Shown in pieces: positions 11,524 through 21,953 of a DNA stretch of 64,000 nucleotides. Below the pieces are notes generated by a model. The model was not told the origin of the DNA. It saw nothing but the letters and a program-made list of their open reading frames with translations, and made no database searches. Each line of letters begins with the position of its first letter. Position 1 is the stretch's first letter. The position numbers and the translations under genes are program-made. The DNA comes from Gymnopus androsaceus JB14 (lineage: Eukaryota; Basidiomycota; Agaricomycetes; Agaricales; Omphalotaceae). The DNA lies in contig ML769690.1 in assembly GCA_009733575.1 (NCBI GenBank), positions 1 to 64,000 on the forward strand, in the 5' to 3' direction.

Positions 11524-14328
11524 ATGGAAGGGAAGAATGGTAATGGTCTCGGAGGTGCACGAGCTGGTGCCGGAAGGAAGAGAAAAATAGCGGGTACTAC
11601 TGCTGAGACAATCCAAGGCTTAGAGGTGACTGGCACTGTTAGTACTAATGTGGATAACAGTATGGTGTATCCAATGTTCAGGTCAACTGCACATAAAAAT
11701 CACAACACTCCATTGACCTCAGGTACACTTATCTTGCACTAATTTTGCTTTGATTCTGAATTTTATTTGGTCTATTGATACATCAGGTACTCAAGACTCA
11801 CCAGGATTACCTACCACTATCATTGACCCAAGAGCAAACCCAGGTCTGAACTTATTTGCATGCATGCCTGATTCTGACTGAAACTTTTAATTCAGACACA
11901 CCAGCAGCATTAAATAGTGCGCAGTCAAGCTCCATCCTTCGAGATTCACAGCTATGTAAGTGTGCACTTCAGTCTCTTCCAATTAATAAATGTACACTCA
12001 AAGACTTAAGTGCAAGGATTGCTACTTTCTGCTGAGCAATGGACCAACATACTTGCACAACAACATGAAGCTAATGAACTAGATCCAGAGAGACCAGGCT
12101 CAGAAAACACCATCAATGAGAGTGTCTCTGATGGAATTGATGCACCTGGCACTGAATCCCTTGATAGTGAAGATCCTCAGCCTGACAATGTTGATGAAGC
12201 TGGTGATGACCCATCTGAGAATGGGTTTCAAAAGGAATATCTGAAGAGCATCAGAGACCGGATTGTGAGACAGCTTGAGGAACCAGGAGCATGTCCTAAA
12301 TGCTACAGAGAAGGAACCTTTTGGATTCGCCCTCGTGATCCTCTATTTGCACTCAATGAATCACACAAGAAGTCAGGCACTAGTATCTCTCCAGATGAGC
12401 TATACCAACTCCCAGTATTTATATGGCTACCTCTGGCACTTCCTCTTGCACCTGACTCATTTTGGTGCCCAAACTGTCCTAGCCATTGCTTACGACGAAA
12501 GGGTATGCAAATGTTTTACTTAATTTTATTTTTCAGAGAAAATGCTCTGCTGATATTTCATCATAGGATATAATGACAAACCATTTGCTCGTCGAGTGCG
12601 GAATTTGCACTCTGATTATTATCTATTCACCAATCGCTTCTGGTGTCCAAAGGATACTGGTGGCTGTGGTCAAAATTTCTAAGGCAAAGATCCATGTATC
12701 TTATCACAGCTAGCACGCCCTATTCAAGCCTCTTTTCCTGGTAATTTGCATATAATTTTTTCTAAGAAAATTACTAATGAATTTTAAATCAGCATATTTA
12801 ACTGTAAGTGGAGCAGTAGATAAGAAAGTTGTGCAGCTTATGTGCACATTGTTTGCAAGTCGTTTTGGTCCAGAACCATTTTCTCTACTCTTGAGTGAAA
12901 TGGGACATCTACACCATTCACTCTTGGAACTGATCTATCTTTCTGTTTGCCATTCCATCCTTCGAAGCACCACTTCAGTGCCAGTATCATTCTCAAAGTA
13001 CAATGATTCATCTCGATATGCTGGCACCTATCCTTCACACAACTTTGTCAAGGCTGTCTTCACTGATTGGATGCAGACACATCGTGTTTTTATGGATAGA
13101 ACAGTAGCATGTCTTCCTGGTGAAGTCCTAAAGGGTGATCATACCTTTAAAGTGATTGTGATCTGTTTCTGCTTCATTTTGACTTTTAACTAATATGGGA
13201 ATCTATCTGGAGGTCATCAAATATCTTGCACGCCTTTCAGATGTGCCAAGTTCCAACACATGCAGCACTATATACTGTGGTGAATGAATTTGAAGAGGAA
13301 CGCCAACAAGCTCTTACACTCACAAGGAGTTTATCATTTGTCAAAGATATGTACCATGGCATTGAGCAAGGACTCCATGAACATGGCCATTCAGCAACCA
13401 AGGTGATGTTTACAGATAATGCTGCTGGTAAGCAATGAATTATGATGCATTACATTGTGATAATGTATTCAATGAATTATCTAGCTGAACAAGGCTATCA
13501 TGAATCAACCACTCATTCCCTCTCACTCAATGTGAAGCATGTAGATGCCAATCCATATGCCCGGCTTCCCTTGTTGACAATCCCACCTAGTCCATTTCAT
13601 ACAGCATGCTACAGTACCTTGGAGGCCATTAATTTAGCGTGTGAAAATATTTTTGAGCTGCTACCTCCTTTTAATCCAGAATCAAAGCTTGTAGTGGGAT
13701 TTGATATTGAATACACAGCAGAAGTCATGGGCCAGGGTGGACCTTTATCTGTGCCTCAAGCTCGTACTGGAGCTTTGGATGTAATTCAGATTGAAGGTGA
13801 AGGTTTTGCATATGTTTTCAAAGTAAGTGAGAGTTGTCTTCTATGAGTACTAGTAATAAAATGTGATAATAGGTAACACACTTCAAAAATCGTTCCTCAG
13901 CTCCAGGAAATCTTATTTGCTTGATTCTTTCACCCCGGATTATCAAAGCTGGGAGATCTGTATCAGCAGATTTACATCGGATTGCTCAAGCATGGTCTCT
14001 GACTGAACTTACAGAGCATTTGCACTCTGAATCCCCTTCATTCCTTGACCTTGGGCAGTTTGCAAAATCCAAAGGCCAAGTTTCAGAGGCAACAGTCAGC
14101 CTCTCAGCTCTTTCTGGAGTTGTTCTTTCTAAATACCTGGGGAAAGATGATGCTGTGAGACTCTCAGATTGGTCTCAAGAAGAACTCAACTCAGATCAAG
14201 AACTGTATGCAGCTTTGGATGCATCTTGTTCATGGTCCATATGGAAGGCTCTTGCCAAACTCCCTTCCATTGGTCTTCAGGTTCATAAAGAGAGTCTAGA
14301 GCTCAATCAATCTGTCACTCTCTACTGA
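11524..14328 (+). pseudogene. transposase-like protein fused to a DnaQ/WRN-type 3'-5' exonuclease, damaged
   Basis: Start ATG 11524 opens a Gly/Arg-rich N-terminus (GGARAGAGRKRK, AT-hook-like). Several short exons with GT-AG borders follow (for example introns ending at 11787 and 11896), then an acidic linker and a Cys-containing domain: CPKCYREGTFWIRPRDP, FWCPNCPSHCLRRK, FWCPKDTGGCGQNF. The middle part has GDHTFK and VMFTDNAA, which could supply acidic residues of a DDE-type nuclease. The C-terminal part from about 13690 has the exonuclease hallmarks: FDIEYT (DxE), SADLHRIAQAW and YAALDA. Introns at 13430-13482 and 13822-13873 splice cleanly. Three lesions are seen: TAA at 12680, a 7-bp duplication at 13243-13256 that shifts the frame, and TGA at 14326 followed by about 130 nt of further open frame. 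I recall similar uncharacterised proteins in mushroom genomes; role unknown. Likely a dead copy. Confidence 0.65.
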
Positions 14329-15414
14329 GGAAAGAAAATAGTTGCATATGGTTTTATAATCGTACAACCAGACACTTTTCCTATAACAACTCCTTCACCC
14401 CTTACCTCCTCTACTTCCAAAGCAGCCTCAATAAATATCACCAGGACCCGCATACTCGATTCATTTGTGACTTTTCAGTTATTCTGAAAGATGATTATTC
14501 ACACAACTTTTTATATTGTCTGAAAATACACCTGAAGGAAATATTTCACTCAGAATGATTTGACTTGCAATATATAACAAATCATTTACCATTTCAGGAG
14601 CTCAGATATACTATAATTCAGGCCCTTCTTCAGTTTATCTAAATAATGTACTGATATGTATATCTTCACACAACAAGACTGTTTGACTGAATAATCAAAT
14701 TTGAGTGAAATTTTCACTCACAAGTGATTTTTGACATGAAATTTCATAAACTAGTTAGTATTTTCTTTGAGCAGATTTTTTTGCGCTTTTGGTGTGTATG
14801 CTCTGCTACTGTAATCGCCCACTCGAGATTCTCCAAAGCTTCCGGGGCACACTGTGGACTTGGTGCATCAAGCATTGATCCAGATCCCAAGGAACACTTT
14901 AACGCATAACCACATTGCGCAGATGCTTCTGCGCAATGAAGCCTGGGTCCCGGTACCCAGACCAAACTTGAACTGTACCAACCTCTAAGTACATGCAGAA
15001 ATTTAATCTGGGTAATGCCCTCTCTCGTGTGCTCAGAAGAACAGCGCTCTCGATGCGCCGGACTGCTTGCTTTTGTGTTTAATGTGAACGCTGCAAGCCA
15101 AGCAGTCTTGACTGTCTCCCGCAGCATGAGCATTGAGCACCCGCAGCATACGCATAGGCCGTCCGGGTGCTGTGCAGAACCCGACTGTTTCTCAATGGGA
15201 CTGCGCCGATTTACCTAGCTAGCAAACGACTTTTTACCCTTCATTTGCAGCTGGTTCCGAAATCATAGATGTAGAATAGTTTGGATGATCACCCTTCATC
15301 ATTCTGCACTCCACTTTTTGCGCCGATGGCCTCTCATTGGCCAGTAGAGCCGAGAGCTCTTTAAAATTAGGTGCTTGTATTTGTAACAGCACTGTGATTA
15401 CCAAAAACTACCAT
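14329..15414. other. 3' remainder of the exonuclease gene, then unassigned sequence
   Basis: The frame of the preceding gene stays open for about 130 nt after its TGA, suggesting a lost C-terminus. The rest, including a GC-richer patch at 14.8-15.2 kb with a 24-bp palindrome (ATTGCGCAGATGCTTCTGCG... at 14914-14937), contains no gene I can identify. A 129-codon minus frame at 14744-15133 has no recognisable domain. Confidence 0.35.
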
Positions 15415-15490
15415 ATGTACAAACGATATCCGCCTGTTCCTGGCAGTTTGATGCAGGTCAGTAGCGGGGGAGCTTCGGGGCAGCCTTCCT
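15415..15490. repeat. left terminal inverted repeat of the KDZ unit
   Basis: About 76 bp, matching 33690-33615 in inverted orientation. The only clear mismatch inside is in 'agcttCggggcagcct' against 'agcttTggggcagcct'. It lies 101 bp beyond the transposase stop codon. Confidence 0.85.
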
Positions 15491-15590
15491 GGCCTCATAC
15501 TAGGTAGATAGTATGTTATAAAGATGCTCTTAGGTATATTGCAGCAATCAAGACATTGTATTAGGACTGATTATCGAATAAGGCACTTAA

Positions 15591-18500
15591 TTACAGAGAG
15601 TCATTAGCCACTGCTAATGCTGCCTCCGCCCAATCATCTGCCTTGGCCTCTTCATTGTCATCCTCGCTCTCATTGTCCTCATCATCATCCCCCAAATATA
15701 GAGGACGGTCTAACATATTGCCCTCCCCTAGCCCATTGACCGTTTGCCTCCAGAAACCGGCTCCTGGGTGAAGATAACACATATCTGATGGCTTGAAGCC
15801 CACTAGCTTCTGGATTGAGTTGAGTTGCATGCAATGAACTACGTTGAACCTCCCTCTTTCATTCCCATAACATTGTATCTGGTAGGCTAGAGCAGGATTG
15901 CTGGTATGGACCTTCCTTGCCACGGCCGGGATATACTCCTCCTCCCCATTCATATAGGTCACTAGGCGTTTGATTTCGACATGAAGTTTGTCGATTTTCT
16001 CCCCAGTACGAAGGAGTTTAAAGAGCTCCGAAACTGCTTCACGGACTTTGGGCTTTGCCCATATCTTGTCTCGAACGTCGGAGTGGGTGTCTCGGAGGAA
16101 GTCAAACTCAGATAGATAGGTGTAGTTTAGGACGTCATCCCAGTTAAGGAGTTTTCGGGGAGGACGCAGCTTTGCTGCGGCTTGATTATAGCTTTCCAAA
16201 CCAGAGTGAATGGCCGCCGAACGCTTTTGCATGGTGTGACCTATATGCTAGCGCATTTTGTATCCTATACACATCGAGTTAGAGAAATTCATGAGCATAT
16301 ACCAAGCACATACCAGTCCCCGACACATTCATCCTTGAGAGTTCAAAGATCCTGGCCACGATCAGCCCCTCTAGCTTGTCCAACGCCTTCTGATAGGCTG
16401 CCATAGACACAAGTTCTTCGGCCTTATTCCACTCCTCCGAGCCCCTGCTCCATCTCTGGTCCCTCCGAATCTTAAGCCTCTCTTCCAAAGACTGAACATC
16501 CAGGAGCAGCTTAGCCTCCAGCTCCTGTTCATTAGCCATCTGTCTCTCCAACATGGACAGCGGCTGCTCTTCCTCAGGCCCCGCTCCTAGTGACGCTTGG
16601 CCATAGCTCTGAAACGTTTGTCTTGCTCTCCGGAGTCTCTCCTGGCAGGCCGCAAGCTTGACTAGAGCAAGGTAGTAGGTGGCGCTAAGAGTCTCTGCCT
16701 CGGGAGTGGTTTTTCTCGACTCTAGCTACTCCCTCTCCTCCTCCAGATAGCCATATACCTTCCCAACGTCTACAATCCCAATGAGCTTCAACATCCTTGC
16801 GGTATCCTTTGCTCTGTTCAGGATGCCCAGCGCCTGTTTGTAGTTGGAGTATATAAATTTGGAGAGGTTGGGGTACATCTCAAAGTTGTCCCAGTGGTAA
16901 GCATAGGATGCGATCCACTGATGGCGGCAGAATTGACTCATGTACCGAGTAACGGACGCTAGAGCATTGGAGTGGGAGAAGTAGCGTTCGCAGACCTCCA
17001 GATCCTCGATACCTGCACCATAGATGTATAGCATGAGGAAGGTAAGTTGACAGAGATGATTGTGGGCATATCCGTGTAAAAGTCCGATAAGCATTTGAAG
17101 CTTCTCGTCCTTTGCAAGCTGGTTAAGAGGGCTATGTGAAATCTTGTCGACCATACCACAGGCAATGTTGTATCCTATGGCAAGGGATCCTATAGGTTCT
17201 TCCGGTAACCCTCGATGCCTTCTATCTTCCTGGCAAGCTGCCATAAAATGATGTAGAAGGGCCAAAAGATACTTCGATCTATATGAACATAGACGTCAGA
17301 GGGGCCCAAGCATAGAGAGGTAAATCACTTACTGCTCACCTGTTTTAATCATATCTGCAAATGCCAGAACAAAGGAATGACAACAAAAACCAGCGAATAT
17401 CCTGTTGACATCGAACAATCCAAACAATCATGCTGTCTTACTCTCGTTTAGATTCGACCAATGGTCAGTGCATAAGTTCTTGCTGCCCGTTCCAGTTGGC
17501 ACCCAGTCCACCCATTTTCCCCAGTTCGGCTCATCCCATAAATCAACCTGCACAGGCTGAAGGAAGTAGTCTCCACCTCCAACTCGTGCATCTGGTCTCT
17601 CTTTTGAAGGCCCAAGCAACATTCCATCCTCTGTGCGCTCTCGCTGTTCAACTCGCTTTAAAGAGTTGTTCCCATCGACTGCTGCCATGAATTGAATTGG
17701 CTGTGGTGTTTCGCCCTCTACTTCGTACTGACAGGGCGGACAAGCGTTTAGCATTTGCCAGTTGGGTGTGTTACGGCCCAGAGCGTCGAGAACTCGCTGC
17801 CTAACCGGCTCTGTGAGCTGGATGTAGAGATCGTAGGCAGAGGAAAATTGAACCGATAGGTTGTTTTTGAAGTGTACACCCTGTAAGTCACACAGGGCAC
17901 GGATGAAGGGTTGAACGCCAAGCCGTGGGCAGCGCATGAACAAATTATGGTAGAGCTCTACCATCTGCAGAGATACCAAAGACTCATTGACTAGAGGGTT
18001 GAATGGGAGAAAGCCGGAGTGAATATAGCTCGCATTATTTAATCTATCTGACTGGAATACAGGTATTTGGTACGTTGCATGTTCTAAAGCAAAGCATCAG
18101 TAGGATTTATTCGATAAAAGGCTAACGCATACCGTAGGTAGACCAGACCAAGATAACATGCCTTTCTCTTACAACTCCATCTTAAAGTTGGGCACTATTC
18201 CGGCGGTACAGGTGGTCAAGAAATGCCTTGACTAGGTCTGGCATCTCATCGTTCCAGCAATCCTGGTCTACCATGGTCTTCTGTCTTTGGGTTCAGTAAT
18301 CCTTCAATTCACTGACAATGATATTAGAAAGTGATGAAATAAAAACTCTGAGATATCATACAAATTTTGAACAACACCTTTAGCTCGAAAGTAAAGAAGC
18401 TCCTCCTCCTCCTCCTCCTCATCTTCCCACTGATCTCCAGGTTCTACGGTTTGCGTGGGAGCACCTTCAGAACCACTGTTGCTCTGTTCACCATGCCCAT

Positions 18501-18672
18501 CATCAATGTTCATCAGAACCTTGTTATACAGGCAATCATCTTCACCATTTTTGTGTTTTCGTTTGGCTCTCTTCTTGAGCATTTCAGTGGTGGTAACGAT
18601 ACGGTGCGTAGCAAAATCACGGTGAGCCATCTCGATTTTCTGGTTGGGTTGAGAAGGATTGAGGGCTGCCAA
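15591..18672 (-). pseudogene. KDZ (Kyakuja-like) transposase with one amber codon
   Basis: Multi-exon gene reading right to left. The N-terminal exon starts near 18672 with a basic stretch (TEMLKKRAKRKHKN) and an acidic run of about eight Glu. The next exon (17979-17428) has the KDZ signature ACPPCQYEVEGE followed by AAVDGNNSLKR, where Asp is the probable first catalytic residue. The exon 17265-16726 has GYNIACGMVDK, LHGYAHNHLCQ and GAGIEDLEVCERYFS, the conserved second half of the KDZ fold. A coiled-coil-rich segment (16554-16279) and a C-terminal exon (16232-15591) ending in an acidic tail follow. In-frame TAG at 16726-16728 is flanked by continuing KDZ-like sequence and would correspond to a former CAG. 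The likely role is transposition of the surrounding 15.4-33.7 kb unit; this copy may be inactive unless the TAG is spliced out. Confidence 0.85.
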
Positions 18673-18805
18673 TCCAGAAGTGCGTGGTTGGTCATCAACA
18701 TTGTCGTATAGAGGATACGGAGGCTCTCAGGTGAGTTTTTGACATTGCTGAATGTTGGAATTCTTTCTGCGTCCCATCGTTTGCTCAACGAACTGAACAC
18801 CGGCA
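18673..18805. promoter_or_regulatory. short divergent intergenic region between KDZ transposase and TET/JBP gene
   Basis: The two genes are transcribed away from each other from here, with only about 130 bp between the visible coding parts. A shared bidirectional promoter is a reasonable inference; I see no specific operator or TATA signal that I would defend. Confidence 0.35.
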
Positions 18806-20611
18806 GGCAAGTAGTGTGACCGCGATTTAAAATTTTTTTCAATTGGCGCTTAATTACCAAGCCTTCTTTCAATTCACTCCTCCCATTGAATTGGTCGGCA
18901 CTCTCTTCCTTCAAGGACCCTCTCCAGTATGCCAGGTAAGTCAAATTTTTAGAACCTATTTCTTCTGGCTATGGCGACCCCGACACCTGGGGCTGCCATG
19001 CACTTCTGGCAACCCTGACCACTGGGGCAGCCATGTACTTCTGGCAACCCCGACCACTGGGGCAGCCAAAGCACCTTTTTTGTGATATCTACTCAACCAG
19101 CGGCATACTAATTTGATTTTCTCGGCAGCCTCTCCAAGGCTCAAACGGCGGAGCAACTCGAAGAATATGAGCCTCTCAAGCTCAATAACTTTGACATGGC
19201 AGCTCTGGTGCAACCGGCGCAACTACTACAGGCACAATGCCAAGATCATGATGAAGAGCCCCCTCTCCGCAACTACAACCTTCGACCTCACCCCAAGGTC
19301 TTCAAAAGTTACCAAATTATGCCGATTTCAGACCTTGCCAGGCATCAACCCAAACTTAACACCCATGCCTCCAACAAACACCAAAGCAAAAACTACGACG
19401 TGAATTCCAACCGGAGATCTTGTTCATTGGCAAAAAAAACGTAGCTCCGAGCGTGCAACAAGGGCAAAAAATCGAGATAAGATACGTGAAGAGCTGGGTA
19501 CTAACATAAAGGCCTTCCAGAGGCGTCATGTTCAAAAAACGCAGGCGGAATCCATCACAATTAACGTCGACGTTTCTAACATAGCTGCCGAGTCATCTGT
19601 CTGGTGCGGGACAAGGGATGAGCAGATGGAGAAGGAAATGACATTTGAGCAGGTGAAGGGAGTTCAGGGTATGCGGGTAATTGAGTATGACAGAAGGTGC
19701 ATACCCTTCTATTTCAATTACCGCTTATCTAAATAGGCTCTACAGCAAGAACCTTCTCATCCGCGACTCTCAAAATTGTCCGGTGGTTCTGATGGCTAAG
19801 GACAAGGACCCAGTCAACACCCAGCTACTGCTTATCCTGTTCCAGCAGGCCATGGTTGACTTGAACCTTGCCTGTTCTGAGATCTGGCATAGGCGTGGCC
19901 GTTACTTCATGAAGATCTTCGGCATCTCCTTTGGCGGAGGGCAACAACGCCCTGGTAATTTTGCACATACCGCTAATGAGGACGCCGTGTGGGATAGGCT
20001 TCGAAACACGCCTGAAGTCCAAGCCGTTGCCCGACGCGTAGACTGTAGGTGCTTTCTTTCTCCATGAACTGTGGCTCAGCCCTTCCTCCCACTTAGACCT
20101 ACTTGCCTGCTACTTTCCGAAACTCCACAACCTCTACACCAATACTCTCAAGGACCTATGCAATGCGGACAAAAGCCTTTCGCCTAATTTCAAGGACTGC
20201 TGCTTTGCAGCAAGCTCGATTAACCTTGATCACGCCGTCACCGTTTATCACTACGACTGGTGAAACTGGTTGTTTGGGCAGTGTGCCATCAAGAATTTTG
20301 GCACATTCAACTACAAGAAGGGCGGCCACTTGGTGTTATGGGATCTCAAACTCATTATTGAGTTTCCTCCCGGTTGTACTGCACTTCTTCCCTCTGCCAT
20401 GCTTGCTCATTCAAATACCTCTATTGCACAAAGGGAGCATTGCCAACTCATGACGTTCTTCACGGTGTCTGGCCTCCTTCGTTGGAGGCATAATAACTAC
20501 ATGTTGGACAAGGACTTCATAGCAGGTGCAACGAGATCCAAAAGGCAAGCTTGGGAGGAGCACAGGGATAATTTATGGCGCACGGGCCTCGATTTATTTA
20601 GCGACTTGTAG
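18806..20611 (+). CDS. TET/JBP-like 2-oxoglutarate/Fe(II) dioxygenase (probable 5-methylpyrimidine oxygenase)
   Basis: The first visible exon ends at about 18939 and an intron (18940-19129) contains a minisatellite. The next part reads KAQTAEQLEEYEPLKLNN and then EEPPLRNYNLRPHPKV. Further exons give FGISFGGGQQRPGNFAH, typical of fungal TET/JBP proteins, and the double-stranded beta-helix core: a His-x-Asp pair in VYHYDWCN, FGQCAIKNFGTFNYKKGGHL, EFPPGCTALLPSAM, and the distal iron-binding His in LAHSNTSI. These supply the three metal ligands. In related proteins an Arg for 2-oxoglutarate follows shortly after the distal His (within E-x-R); here the aligned position reads REHCQLM, so it may be Cys. 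Such enzymes oxidise methylated bases in DNA; substrate here unknown. No clear stop lies inside the core exon, but the start and some exon joins (near 19444, 19730, 20067) are not resolved, so it may be a partial copy. Confidence 0.75.
18973..19068. repeat. 35-bp minisatellite, about 2.7 units, in a TET/JBP intron
   Basis: The unit is GGCAACCCYGACCACTGGGG followed by 'cagccatgtacttct'. Three copies lie in tandem within the intron between the first two recognised exons of the dioxygenase gene. Confidence 0.75.
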
Positions 20612-21006
20612 TTCTGAATGTTAAAGACATCGTCGTTGCAATATAGACCTTGCTAGACCTTACTTCGAGTGAAAATAAGTATTGGTACATTTTGATCTCA
20701 CACTCTGAAAACAAGATTCGCCAACTTTGACTATTAATTATCATTGTATTTTTTGATAATATCCTTCCACAGTTGGGCAGTAGGTTCTATGGCATGAATA
20801 CTTGATGCTTCATGAGTTTGATAGGTGGGGAGAGTACTGTGCTGAGCCCTAGCTCAAAATAAGTGATTTACGACAAAGTTGAAAAACGATCGGAATTTCA
20901 ATTGTAAATTTGTACACAGGATCAATCTAACTTTTGACCTTGCTTCCACCATCCCACTTTCACCCTCAACAAATACCTTGAAATCAATCTCATATCCACT
21001 CTAAAC
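20612..21006. other. intergenic, nothing recognised
   Basis: AT-rich sequence between the dioxygenase stop and the next start codon; no feature identified. Confidence 0.5.
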
Positions 21007-21457
21007 ATGCCTCGCAAATATACTGAGTCCGCCATATATAAATCAGAGCGCACTCAAGAACAAAAAAAGGCAGACAAATCCCAAAGTCGTCGTTTGGCTA
21101 ATTGTCGATACTGACGCAAGTAAGTCTTTACTTTTAACAGATATTATATTAAATTATTTCTTAAATTATTTCTTACAATCTACACCCTCTTCAGGGTTAA
21201 TCGCAAAGACCCAGAGAAAAGAGCCTTGCAAATTGCAAAGGAAAGGAATAGTATGTCAGAAAGTGAGAAAGCTTTCGCGAAGGAGAAGCAGAAGGTATAT
21301 AATTCAGTCTACTATCTCAGGTATGTCCTCAAATCAATTTCCATTCAATTCATGCCTAAATATAATATGCTATAGGCATCGTGAAGATATCCTCAACAAG
21401 CAAATGAAGAAGCGTGCCCAGTTTGTGAAGTCAATGGCCACGCATTTCATTCACTGA
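21007..21457 (+). pseudogene. small basic Lys/Arg-rich protein
   Basis: ATG 21007 opens MPRKYTESAIYKSERTQEQK, a short highly charged protein. A TGA at 21112-21114 (a possible former CGA) sits immediately before an intron donor. Two introns (about 21118-21194 and 21319-21375, GT/AG borders) join exons reading NRKDPEKRALQIAKERNS and MKKRAQFVKSMATHFIH, stopping at 21457. It has helical, basic composition with no domain I can name; DNA or RNA binding is possible but only inferred. It lies downstream of the dioxygenase in the same orientation within the KDZ unit. Confidence 0.45.
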
Positions 21458-21607
21458 AGATCACCACAGGTCCTATGTTATGAAGCATGGCGAGTCTGCA
21501 TATTGGGCAAGCTATCCTCACCGAAAGGTTGAGTGTTGCAAGTCCTTGACATTCCAAGTCACTGAATGAGGGACTGCTGCCTCCTGAGATTGATCATTAA
21601 TTTAGAT

Positions 21608-21619
21608 ACTCAGTACTAT
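21608..21619. repeat. target-site duplication of the LINE, left copy
   Basis: ACTCAGTACTAT, identical to 28590-28601, immediately followed by the T-rich run (poly(A) on the minus strand) of the LINE. Confidence 0.85.
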
Positions 21620-21953
21620 TTTTTTATTTTTTATTTTTAAATCCTTGTTTATTCGCCGTTGTGCATTAGCATATGATAGCGATCTCCTACTAGTATGTAT
21701 CTATCATACTGGTCAATGGTATAACTGCTCGGGTCTGGATCTTTCAACAACATTAGGCTCCCAGTGGGAGGCCTTGACAGGGCGGGCTCTGTCTAGCCGC
21801 TAGGGCTCAATTAAGCAGTTGTCGTAAATCAGGAATTGTCCGTGCTATAGGTAGTATTGTAGAGAGAGAGAAAGAGAGAGAGAGAAATAGAGAGAGAAAA
21901 GGATGTCATGCATAAAAATTTTTGTCCGCCCATCCTATTTTGCCTGTCCCTCC

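Noticed and set aside
14744..15133. 129-codon minus-strand open frame in a GC-richer patch
   Set aside because: No recognisable motif; likely chance opening in locally GC-rich sequence.
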